NCBI GenBank assembly: GCA_900155495.1
Contig: FTLJ01000679.1
Span: 1 to 58,956 of the forward strand
Direction: 5' to 3'
DNA from: Porogramme epimiltina
Taxonomy: Eukaryota > Basidiomycota > Agaricomycetes > Polyporales > Polyporaceae
Length of the DNA stretch: 58,956 bases
Numbering within the stretch: the stretch's first letter is position 1; each line of letters opens with the position of its first letter. The position numbers and the translations under genes are program-made. The notes below the pieces were generated by a model. The model had not been told where the DNA came from. It did not search any database and saw only the letters and a list, made by a program, of their open reading frames with translations. This document shows, one piece after another, positions 21,933 through 32,445 of this stretch.

Positions 21933-23851
21933 ACATAGCCTCGGATCGGCTATTCATCTCACTCGTTGTGCTCAGGCAGCCCACGCGCTTCTTCATTTTT
22001 CACGGACATTTCACCTCCGCCCGCGTACGAGGACTCTCATAATTGAATACAAAGTAGTGCAAGGCAACCGACCGATTTTCCGCGGCGGCCGGCCTATACC
22101 GGTGGACTATGAACTGTACGGACATATGGTTTAGCACCCATCCAAGTTTTTTGATCTCTATATATGTTTGACCTGAAGTTGGCACATAGTTGCATCTCGA
22201 TCGTATCCCTAGTTCAATACTACGCATTACACCACGGTATTTGATGTATCTGGGCTGTCTCCTTCACCGTCTATGAGCTTCTGCGAGTCCCGCCCTGAGC
22301 TTCTGTTCCGTTCGACACAATGCGAGCCTCGAAGGAAGGGTGGCCGGGGACTCCCTCCACGTACGAGACCAGGTCGGCCCACCACGCACCGGCGCGTCCA
22401 CCGTCCGACTGACAACGACCCACGCCATGGCGCCCCGAGCCCCGCCCGCCCAGTCGCCGCGGGTCGCGCCAGAGGTTCCATTGAACACGCCCCCCTGTGC
22501 ATCAACGTCGGGAGCACGCTCGACGGCCCCCCGCCCGCTTCTTTCAAGCTGCAACAGGGGTGGGGTGCCACGCCCAAAGGCCGCGATAAGCGGCAGCGTC
22601 AGCGCGCGCCAGAGGACGGAGGACAAAGGCCATCTGTCAACGGGGCCGCCGCCCCTGCACGTGTCCGCGACGTCGTCTGCCAGGCTCTGCGGGGCGCCGG
22701 GCGGGGCGCGCGGGCCCAGCGCCCGGGGCCGAGGAGATCGAGCGAGATAGGCTGGGGCCTGCGAGATTAGAGATACGTGCGTATGCGTGTGTATGTCGGC
22801 GTTTGTTCTGGAGGCCGCCTAGCGCGAGGGGGACACGGCGTGTGTCGCCCGTTATGGACGCTGGCGAGGTCGGCAACGAATCTACGTTGCCTGTTTGGGG
22901 GCGCCTTCTGCGACATACGATTGTGTTCGAGGGCGTGCGCTTGCCGCCCGGCGGTGTGGTGCGACTCGCGAGGTCTACCCGCGCCGGGCGTGGTCCGAGA
23001 GCTTGCCATATACCGCCGCCTCCGGCGTGCGCGTTTGCGTAATCGAGACCGTGGCCAGTGACGGCACAGGGGCCGCCTGGGCCTGCTTCCCATGCGGTCC
23101 CTGTAGAAGGACGGACGGACGGGCGAGGCACGCCAACCTTGTTGAAAACTTCCTCCGCCCGACACCACCGAGGTGGCTGGTGCGAACGCGCGAACGCTAA
23201 ATGACAAAGCCGCGACCGGCGGGAAATTTCATCGCTCCCCAAGGGAGGGAGGGTATGTGTGATCCGGGATATCCTTATGATACATGCCATCGCATTACGC
23301 GAATTACTACGTCGCGACACGGGTGGGGTGGGTACTTAGTAGGAGGGTGCAGTGTCGCGCGTAGCACCGGGTTGTACGTTAAATATAAGTAGAGTGGCGG
23401 CCCCTGGGGCGGCGGAGGGGGCGGCGGCGTGGCCAGGAAGGAGCGTGGGGGGTTTTGGCTCGGGTGGGAGCGAGCGTACAAAGCAATATACATTACCCGT
23501 ATCGTATGTCGCCACGGAGACGGGCCGGGCGAGGCTGGCGGGGCGGCCAGGAGTGATGGGGGAGGGGGGAGGGAGCGGAGATGAGCCGCTGCGGCGCGGC
23601 GGTGATGGAAATGTGCAAGTGCGAGGGTGGCGTGCAAGGAGGGGAAAGGACAACACGGCGTGCGGATGCAGGTGGACAACGAGCGGAAAATGCTGGGGGA
23701 TGGGGGCTGTATGTCACAGTGGCCGGTTCCAAGGAAAGACGATCCAATTAAACGTGCGAGAGGCGGGATCCCAAGGAAAGCGAGAGAGAGCAAGAGGGCG
23801 TGGAGGAGAGCGACGAGCGGGAGTGAGAGCAGGACGGAGGGCGAGCGCGGA
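21933..23851. other. 1.9-kb stretch without a recognised gene, very GC-rich in the middle
   Basis: This lies between convergent genes. From about 22290 to 23250 the GC content is clearly higher than in the flanks, with overlapping frames on both strands (up to 227 codons on the minus strand at 22637-23320) that are Arg/Pro/Ala-rich and lack recognisable motifs. 23350-23850 is G-rich on the plus strand and is probably the 3' region of the minus-strand gene that ends at 23852. No gene can be supported. Confidence 0.45.
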
Positions 23852-26306
23852 TCACATCAAGAACGCCATCTCGCTCAGCCGCCGGCTCTCCTCGTCCTCG
23901 ATGAGGTGCGTCCCGAGCAGGATCGTGCCGCGGCTGTGCATCGTGGGCTGCACGGGCATGCGCGGGCGCAGGCCGACGCCCGTCGTGCGCCCGCTCGAGG
24001 GGACGGACGAGGACGAGGACGTGTGCGGCGCGTGGCCCGGCTGGAACTGCGGGTTGACCGGGAAGGTGGGCGACGGCGGGAGGTGCGCGGCGTTGAACAT
24101 CTTGTGCGCGCCGCGCTGCTGCCTGCCCTCCGCCGCTACCGCGGCGTCCATGCTCGATTTTGGCCGCGACTTGGAGGACGTGAACGCGCGGCGGAGGTTC
24201 GTCATCGACGACGCCGTGCGCGTGTCTCGTGGAAGCTGCGAAAAAAAACGCGATAACGCGGTTCCGGTCAGAACGGCGCCGCACGACGAACAGTCGGTCG
24301 TGAGCACTCACATCGAGCGACTTCTTCCCAAAGAGGCTGAACGACTTCCTCCCCGTCTCCTTCGCCACCGCCTCCTCGACCGTCACCACGCGCGGCGGGC
24401 GCGGCGTCGCAGCAGCCGGCGCTGCCGCCGGCGCCATCGGGCCCCCGAACTCGCCGCCCTCCTCCGACGGCTCCGTCTCGCTGTACTCCTCCATGATCAC
24501 CGCCGCCGCGCCCGACGTCGGCGCCTTCGCCTTCATGTCCCCGCCCGTGCCGCGGCGCGGCCGTCCAGCAGCGCCGACGCCGACGCCGCCCTCGTGCCCG
24601 TTGTCGGACGAGTGCGTCGTCGACGCGCGCGAGATCGAGTGGTCGCGCGCGCACGACGTCGTCGTCGGCGTCGGCAGCGCGGACTCCGCGCCGGACGACG
24701 ACACGGTGCGCGTCGGCGAGAGCGCAGGCAGAGTGGTGGAGCGCGCGCGTGCGCCCACGCCCGCGCTCGCGCCGCCAAAGGTGTAGTCGTGCGCGAGCTG
24801 CCCGTGCGCGCGCCCGCGCCCGCGCGACGCCTCGGGCGACGAGCGGCCGCCGTCGGACGAGTCGTTGCCCCCCGTCGCCGTCGTCGTCGTTGTCGCTGCG
24901 GCCACGGCCATCACGTCGGGGACCGCCGGGAGCTCGCGTGACGGGCGCTGGGCGGTGACGATGATCGGCGGTGGTTTCTCCTTCCGGGCGCGCGCCGTCG
25001 CAGCCGTCGCGGACCCCGTGGGGCTCGGCGCCTGTGGCGCGGCGCCGCCATCGTCACGCGAGGGGCGGGACTGAGCGAGGCCGGGCGGGGAGGGGGAGGG
25101 GGCGGGGTCAGCAGATACGCCCTGAGGCGCGTCGGTGGATGTGCGCAGCCAGCGCGAGACCTTCTCGCTGACCGTGCCCTCGTCGTGGGCGTGCGCGCCG
25201 GAGGACGTGGCGCCGGGGTGGGAGGTGGCGGCGCCTTCGGCGGAGCGGCGCGTGGTCGTGGCGGCGGAGGGCATGGGCGTGTTGGGCGCGGTGTGGAAGT
25301 CGTCCTCCGCCGAGCCCTCGGAGGACATCGCACGCGCGACGTCGCGTACGTGGGCCCGCTCGCTGTCGTGGCTCGCGCGGAGCGTCGCGTCGTTGTCGTC
25401 GCCGCCCGCGCGAAACGCCGGGCCGGACGCGTCGTCCTGTTTAGCGAGCCACGCTTCCCTGATCTTCCGAGCCTCGCTCTCCTCGCCGCCCTCGTCCGAG
25501 CTCGACGTCCGCGGGACGACCACCGTGACGCGCCGGTCTATCTCCGCCTCCTGTTCGCTCAGGCTCATCATGAACCCGTCCGCGTTGCGGAACCGGGCGG
25601 GCGCGGCGGGGGGGAGCAGCCCGCTCGCGCGGAGCGCGGCCTGGCGCATCTCGGCGTTGGTGAAGTCGTTGTTGACCGCTGCGGCGGGGGCCGGGGCCTT
25701 GGGCATGCGGAGGATGGTGTGCTTCCGCTGCGGGACGCCCTGAGGGCGTTCGGGGACTGCATTGGCGGGCTTGGGGGCCCGGCCGCTGGCACCTGGGCGG
25801 AGCTTGGACGTGAGTCGCCGGAAAATGTTCGCGTTCGCATTTTCGGGTTGCTGGCGAGGCGGTGGGGGCATCGTCGCGCTACGAGCGACGAGTGTGAGCG
25901 CGACCGGGGACCATATAGTGGGCGAGTTATCGGGATAGGGGGCGAGGGGGGCGAGATAGCGGGAGTATGGATCGGAGGGATAGGGGTCGCGGGAGATAAC
26001 TCGAGTGCTCCACATACCTGTGCTGGGGTGGCCGACGAGGTGCTGCTTGGCGGGGTGCTGGAGGCATAGCTGGGCTAATTGTGACCTGCTTCGCCGACGG
26101 CTCAGGCTGGGAAGGGCGCGCTGCTATGGGGCTGCCCATGGGCATGAGCGTTCATGCTTCTCCACGTCGACATAATAAAATCGGGAGCGGTTCATCGTAT
26201 GAACGCATGCATTGCGGTGCATGTGACAGGGGTGGCAAATAGACTTTAGAACTCACCGAGTGGAAGCAGTTTGGGGTTGCGAGGGGGGAGCAGGGGTGTC
26301 CGCCAT
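23852..26306 (-). CDS. Large intrinsically disordered protein, function unknown
   Basis: Four exons (26257-26306, 26018-26131, 24312-25878 and 23852-24235) join in phase to give 704 residues. The start MADTPAPPSQPQ has a strong ATG context (GCTATGGCG). The protein is dominated by Ala, Pro, Ser, Thr and charged residues with no predicted globular domain or membrane helix. A few patches look conserved rather than random: NIFRRLTSKLRPG, DGFMMSLSEQEAEIDRRV, the segment ending KETGRKSFSLFGKKSL, and the C-terminal stretch MFNAAHLPPSPTFPVNPQFQ with GTILLGTHLIEDEESRRLSE. These may be short binding motifs. A frame opening further upstream at 26015 is an intron read-through, because the conserved exon junction puts codons before it. 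I cannot name a family; a scaffold or cytoskeletal regulator would be a guess. Confidence 0.65.
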
Positions 26307-26397
26307 AGCGATGGAAGGGTATTTAGCGGGGACGGGGTCCGAGTCAGAGATGGAAGCACTAGAAAGCGGGGTCAGCAGGGCCTTAGAGCAAGGTAGG

Positions 26398-26904
26398 TCA
26401 TGTGCAAGGGGGAGGGCTGATGTGCGCGGGACCGCGCGAGAGAGCGGAGATGAGGGAGGAGGAAGGGGCGGAGGGCGAGGAGGAGCTCGTGGAGGACGCG
26501 ACGGAAGAGGGATTGAGGGTGGGAGAGGAGGGCATGGAGATGAATAGGGGAGTTGGCGAGAAGAAGTAAGAATCTGAACAAGTGCCGCAGCCGGACCCCA
26601 GAACTAGGACCGGACCACGGGTTTCAAGGGACAGGTTCGGAAAGGACAAGCTGTGGGGACGCATAGAGGAAGCGGATTCTCACCGTTCGTCATGCTCGTC
26701 CGGCGTCGACCGCGGCCAGACCGCATCTCCGAACGACTCGTCCGAGTCGTTTTGGAGCGCGAGGCGGAGTTGGGGGGCATCTGGCGAGCGAACCATGCTG
26801 CGCCGGATGCTCGCGCGCTTGGTGCTGGCGGCGCGAGCGGGACTGGGCTTGCTCTTGCCCACCGCGAAGAGGCCGCGACGTTGCTTAGTCGGGCGTGCGG
26901 ACAT
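26398..26904 (-). CDS. Small basic hypothetical protein, 3' end uncertain
   Basis: The frame from 26904 encodes a basic, Ser/Arg-rich N-terminus (MSARPTKQRRGLFAVGKSK, then RAASTKRASIRRSMVRSP) and NDSDESFGDAVWPRSTPDEH. Without splicing it stops after 74 codons, near 26680. If the segment 26651-26683 is removed as a 33-base intron (GTGAGA...CCACAG), the frame continues through SFPNLSLETRGPVLVLGSG into a Ser/Pro-rich tail ending at 26398, about 157 residues in all. The strong CT bias upstream on the minus strand suits a promoter and supports the orientation. It lies about 90 bases upstream of the 704-residue gene on the same strand. I could not build an in-phase splice joining the two, so I list them separately. 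No known family. Confidence 0.4.
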
Positions 26905-29117
26905 GATCGTCGTGTGTCGGGAGGAGAAGGGGAAGAGGAAGAGGGGAGAAGGGAGAAAAGGGTGCAAGAGCGGCGACGCGGGACTTGGCCAGCAAAGGGA
27001 CGCGGTGCCTATAAGGAGGAGGAGCGAAACAGGAACAGGGATTGGGTCAGGTGGTGTCGGGTACGGGACCGCGCGCGGGGTGACAGATCGCAAGGGTCGA
27101 GCTTCCAAGTGGACCGGGGGCGAAGAAACGAAAGGCCAGCGACCGTCGTGCGCGCGTGAGAAGAGAAAGAAAACACGCAGCGAGCGAAAAGACGACGATG
27201 CTTTCCGGCGCTGGGCGCGACATATTTGAGGATTCTGCTCTCGAGAGGCCTGACGACGCGGAAGGCCATGGGGGAGGGCGCATGGACCGTCTGGCCGAGT
27301 GCGGTGTGGGTGATGTCGTTACGTCCGCCCGCGTGCATCTCTGTCCCGACTCCCGGCGCTTCCAGACGCCCGCCAAGTGCCTCCCCCCGATCCGCGCACG
27401 CGCCTCCGGCTCCCGCCGCCCCGCATTCGTCCATTGCCAATTCCCCACAACTCGATCGTGCGTCTACCCTCTTCCCCCTCGTCCGTGCCTCTCTCGCCCG
27501 CCACCACCCAGCTGTCCACAGTCCCTGCCCTTGCACATGTCCAACGCCACCCTACTGCCTTCCGGAAGATGCTTACCAAGGTATCAGCGCCCGCACACAC
27601 TCTGCGGTGTGTTGCGGACATGATGTTGACAACCGGATTATTCACTGTCCCGTCGGCCAATCATGGCGCCGCCCACCCATCAGGTCCGTTGATCTACCAC
27701 TTGATTCCTCCAGTACAGCTTCCCTGCCACCTCCAACCCGAGTATTTCTGTTGTCGACCGACTCGAGGTGAGCTAGGGGAGAACGTTTACGTCTGTCTCT
27801 ACGCGATAATCGAACCCTATGCGCGAAGGAGGCAAGACTGCTTCCTGCGTCGTGCGACAGTTTGATTCGGTCGTTCTGGCCAGGCTCCGGGCGCGTTCTA
27901 CACAGCTAGGGCGTGCCGCGGCCTGTGCTAACACTGGACTCAGATATGGATGTGGCTTCAGGAGTCTAAAGGGCGATGAGAAATTATACGCTCTCTCCAC
28001 CTAGTGATGCCTCATCAAAGATCTGCATTATGCCCACACTCGCACCCCTGAGAACATGTCCGTATAGCTTAAATGCAGCCAGAGTGCCTCGCAATATGCT
28101 TTCCAAAGAGACGTGGGGCAGCCGATATCTGAGGTAACAGGAGGACATTTGCGAGGTTCTATCCATCTCCTGGTCCTTCACCTTGACAAGCTTCGAACCC
28201 TTTTTCTTCATCAACACGGCCTGGATCGGTCTCTCCGGCGCAACCACGAGCTTATCTTTGCCCAGTCTCCGTCTACGACGCCGTCAGAACCACAATAGAC
28301 AGCAACCTCGACCAGAGTGGTCGCCTTGAAGATGCTCTCACAGACATGCGTGAAGTTCGCATCCGGGAATGGTCGAGCACAGCCCTGTTCGGTGCTCGTG
28401 CCTCGGTGGTTAAGGTGCCTTTCGATCAGGCGCGCTGTCATGCGCGGCGCCCTCGAGGATGTGATGTCTGTATTTTAGTACACTCATTATGCTAGCACTG
28501 CCCTAGGGGAGAAAATAACGTGGTTTGGGCTCGAGCCTCACGTTAGTAACCGCTGTTGAATGCACCCGGTTGATAATTCCCGAGCTGACCTGCCTTGCCG
28601 AACACGAGTCTCTATGAAGGACACTTGGAAATTTGTAAACGTGAAACATAATGCACTCCATCGCTGCTACATAGGCATTGGCACCTCGTCACCGCATACC
28701 TCAGGTCATGGAGCACCGGCAGGCTGCAGCCAGGCTCGGGTCCGAGCTGTGGCTTCGCCACTTCTTCATGCGGAATATCGCGCCGGTGCGCCGGGGTGGA
28801 GCTAGCGGACCGCCGGTCCACAGACGCCGGCGCTGCCGAAATGCTGGCGCGTGCGGGCGGGCATTTTCTCGCGACGCCGCGCTAGCTGGGCTGGCGCACG
28901 GTGCAGTCCGCTACTCCTCGCTCCTGTTCGCTGTCTGGACCTCTCAGCCGCCACTGGCCCTGGTTTCCTTCGCTGTCATGGAGAGGTGCTGAAGAGTCTG
29001 TCTTTACTGTGGCATTTTGATGAAACCGGGACCGAGAGACAAGTCAAGAGCTTTCGGTGGGTGGACTCCTCCGAGAGCATATTCAGCTTGGGCAAGTGTT
29101 GACGGCTGTTACAGAAT
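26905..29117. other. 2.2-kb gene-poor stretch
   Basis: 26905-27110 is CT-rich on the minus strand and is probably the leader and promoter of the small gene at 26904. 27220-27870 has long overlapping plus-strand frames that are Pro/Ser/Thr-rich without domain signatures. Two adjoining minus-strand frames at 27984-28441 have less biased composition (KLVKVKDQEMDR, LESILRGTLAAFKLYGHV) and might be a small spliced or decayed gene, but I cannot join them convincingly. The right end is upstream of the RUS-family gene. Confidence 0.4.
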
Positions 29118-30925
29118 ATGCGTAAACGACTGTGTGTACACCTGCTCGCACGCCCCTACGCGCATGGCAGGGGACCGGCCCTCCGCTCCCTCTCCGGCTC
29201 CCTTCGCACTCTCACAAGCGACGCCCCGCGGAAACAGCAGTCGCTCACGCCCGTCCCGTACTACACGAACAACCTAGCGTGTGCGTCTGGGCCCCGCCCA
29301 TTCGCCATAGAGCGCATCGGGGGGCGGGAATGCCGTCTCTCTTGGTCGTCGGACGGGCGGGCGGGCATCGAGCGGGAATGGAGGGACGTCGCGGAGCAGG
29401 GGGCGGAGGGGGGCAGGGCCGTGGTCCCGACGAACTCGGTTACGGGGCGCATGTCGTCCTGGCTGGGGCAGATGTTCCTGCCCACGAACTTCCCGCACTC
29501 GGTGCACCCGTCGTGAGTGCCCCCCTTCTGCTTTCTGTGCGGCGGCGACGCGCGTATGGGAGGAGGCAGCTGATGGGGGCGTGCGTACAACAAGGTACCT
29601 CACCTTCCACGTCCTGCAGTTCTTCGAGACGACGCTCGCGACCATCACGTCCGTGCTCTGCAACCAGGCGCTCCTGACGGCCGTGGGGGTCTCCGCGGAG
29701 GGGAGCGTGTTCGGGGCCGTCGCGGTTCAGTGGATCATCAAGGACGGCGCGGGGGAGGTCGCGAAGCTGTTCTTCATCCGCCGCTTCTCGCCATACTTTG
29801 ACAGCCACCCGAAGACGTTCACCCTGTTCGGGGAGGTCTTGGGCTGCGTGGGCAGCGGCATGATGATCGCGACGGTGGTGGTCTCGCCGTCGCCGATGAA
29901 CTTTTTGCTTTGCGCCGGTGGGTCTTGCTATCTGCTGTCGCACGGTTTGGGACGAAGAAGTTGACGCTGCGTCGTAGCTGGTGGAAACGTGTTCAAGCTG
30001 GTCGGAAACGCCGTAAGTCCATTCCCCACCCCAATCAACAAACGCCCGTCATTAACCAGGGGCGGGGAACACACAGATCTGGTTCACGACGCACATCAAG
30101 TTCATCCGCTACTTCTCCACGCAGGGCAACGACGGCGACGTCGCGGCCAAGGACGAGGCGCAGGCGTCCGTCGCGCAGCTCGCGGGGTACGCCGCGGGCG
30201 TCGGCCTCCTCGCGCTCTCGCACGCGCCCGCGCACCTCTACGCCGTCTTCGCGCTCGCGGTGCCCGTGCACCTCGCGATGACGTGGCGCATGATGCGCGG
30301 CGCGGCGTTCGAGCTCCTCACGCTCCCGCGCGCGTCCGCCCTTGCGCTCGCGCACGCACGTGGGGGAGCCGCCGGTGTGGGCTCGCTGGGGGAGCTCGAG
30401 CGCGCGCGCGCGACGGGCCTGTTTGGGGAGTTTTATAGGGAGAGGGGGGGACGGTGGCTCGTGCTCGCGCCGCGCGCGGGCGAGGTCGTGCGCGCGGGGG
30501 AGGGCGATCGGTCGGCGTGGGAGGCGGCGGCGCGTGTCTTCGAGGTGCGTTCGTGTCCTGTCGTGTCGAAGCGGGGAAGGGAAGATGGCTGACGCGAACT
30601 GGGGGTGCGGGGGGGGGGGGTCATCTGGCAGGACGATCGGTATTTGCTGTTCCCGCGTGACGGGCCTCGCGGGGGGCGCGTCGCTGCGTTTTTCCACCCC
30701 GAGGCGTCGACGGACGACATGCTCCAGGCGATCCTGCACGCTGCGATGCTTCGCGAGGTTCTGGAGCGCGACGGGCGTGGGGAGCTGGGTGCGGTGCTGG
30801 CTGAGACGCGGGAGAGGGCGCAGGCAGAGTTTCCTGAGTTTAAGCAAGCTTTGGGCGAGCAGGGGTGGAGGACAGACGAGTTGTGTTTTGCGGACCATGG
30901 GAGGCGGGTAACGTGGAGTTCTTAG
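29118..30925 (+). CDS. RUS family (DUF647) protein
   Basis: This is a homologue of plant ROOT UVB SENSITIVE proteins and human RUSF1 (C16orf58), whose molecular role is unsettled; plant members have been linked to vitamin B6 and UV-B responses. Exons 29118-29512, 29595-29917, 29978-30012, 30077-30544 and 30632-30925 give 504 residues. Domain landmarks are LPTNFPHSVHPS-YLTFHVLQFFE, CNQALLTAVGVSAEGSVFGAVAVQWIIKDGAGEVAKLFF, FDSHPKTFTLFGEVLG, GGNVFKLVGNA and IRYFSTQGNDGDVAAKDEAQ. Several hydrophobic stretches (GSGMMIATVVVS; GVGLLALSHAPAHLYAVFAL) are consistent with membrane association. The first exon may carry an organelle-targeting sequence, being rich in Arg and Ser with almost no acids over residues 1-40. 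The last intron contains a run of twelve G. Confidence 0.82.
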
Positions 30926-32445
30926 ATTGACTTATGTCGACAGCCCTATAGATTGCCGCCCCTCCCCCCGAGCCAAGCCTCTCCCCCTTCATATAGATAT
31001 AGACCCCCCTCACCATACATTCGAGTAGCCATGTAATAACACCCCACTCCAACATCGTGTACGCTCTAGGCAAACCCTATCCTATATTCAGCTGTAATCT
31101 CGATGATCCCCCTCCCCGCTACTGTAGCACATCTACGTATACGAGATAGAAACAATGATAACAACCCTTCACCGAGCTACGCGACCGACCCCGCCCTCCG
31201 CGGCTTCAGGAGCGTTCCTGTCGAAACCTGCACCGCCTGCACTATTGACGGGCTCTCTGCACGAGGGATCGATGGGGCGGCCTCTCGCACGGGCCGCAAT
31301 GTGAATGTGTAACGTGCCTATCACTCGAGACTCAATGCATAAGTAAGTGCGTACGTCACCGAGGCGGTTTTGCCAGACGTGCGGCGCGGCGCGTGTGTTG
31401 CGCGCTGGGGGATGCAGTAAGTGCTAATCGCATACAAGGCCCCTGGCCGACGCTTGCGGTCACCCAGCCCCATTCGTAGATAAGTAAGTAGCCTAAGCAG
31501 CGTCTCGGCGACGCGTCCGCCCCCCGGTGATATAATACACGTCAGCGCTCGCACCATCACCAGCGAGGCCCGAGACGAGCCCGCCCCAGCTTTGCTTCCG
31601 CCTCCTGAAATCTGTTGGGGAGCGACGTGGACGCCGCCGAGCGATTGATAAAGCGCCGAGCGCTTAGACCTCAGACTTCAGGGAAGGACTCGAGGGGGGG
31701 CTGGGGGTGGCTTCCGCCGTGCCAGCCCCGGATCGCAGGCAGAAATCGAGATGGTGGCGACATTCGAGGCGAGCGGGAGGGCAGGCCCCGCCGATATCAA
31801 TATATGACATGAGGAGGGGGACGTGGCTGGGCTGGCCGCGAAGCGAAGCCTTGCTGCTGGGGTCCACTGCTGGGGAACACGCAGCGGGCGCGTGCTGGGC
31901 CATCGCGAAGGATGCGCGGCGTCGCTGATTGTATCATGTCTTGAATTTTTGCGGAAGGCGCGTCTGGGAGAGCAGAGAGGAGAGATGGGGGGTGGGGCGG
32001 GGTACTTAGGGCGCGCACGCAGGAGGAGGACCTGTGGGGTCGACTAGGATGAGAGCGCTCTGGGATTGGTGCTATTTGCTGGGTGGAGAAAGGCTCGACG
32101 GAACGCGGGCGGAGCGTCTCTGGGGAGCCCGCGGGGGTGATCGGGTCGCGCCAATCTAGGGACCCCGCAGGCGCGGGCGCACGCCTGCCATACGCAGACT
32201 TTTGGAGAGGGAGAACGCGTCGCGCGAAAAGAGGCGCCCGGGATCCGTTGGGGTGCTCCTGAGGATGTGCACGTTTGGGGAAGCTCGTATAAAACACGTC
32301 GGCCGTGCCACAGGCGCCGTTTCTGCACCTCCCTGACCTCTCCGTTCGGGTCGTACACCTCTCTGCACGCCCCCTCGTCTCTCTGCCTTCGTCGAGGCCT
32401 GTTTTTCTTGTCATACCCCCCGACGGCGGAACGAACGGACGAAAG
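30926..32445. other. 1.5-kb upstream region of the fatty acid synthase gene
   Basis: I see no gene. Overlapping frames on both strands near 31800-32650 are compositional. This is the longest non-coding stretch directly upstream of one gene in the window, fitting a large regulated promoter. The last 100 bases before the ATG at 32446 are CT-rich. A TATA-like element lies at 32288. Confidence 0.5.
32288..32294 (+). promoter_or_regulatory. TATA-like box of the fatty acid synthase promoter
   Basis: The sequence TATAAAA lies 152 bases before the start codon, followed by a pyrimidine-rich leader. Spacing and sequence are typical of a core promoter, but no transcription start was determined. Confidence 0.5.

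Noticed and set aside
22637..23320. 227-codon minus-strand frame in the GC-rich gene desert
   Set aside because: Arg/Pro/Ala-rich, overlapped by frames in all phases, no motif or splice structure.
25185..26069. 294-codon and other plus-strand frames opposite the disordered protein gene
   Set aside because: They are shadows of the minus-strand exons, which have consistent phases and a C-terminus with non-random sequence.
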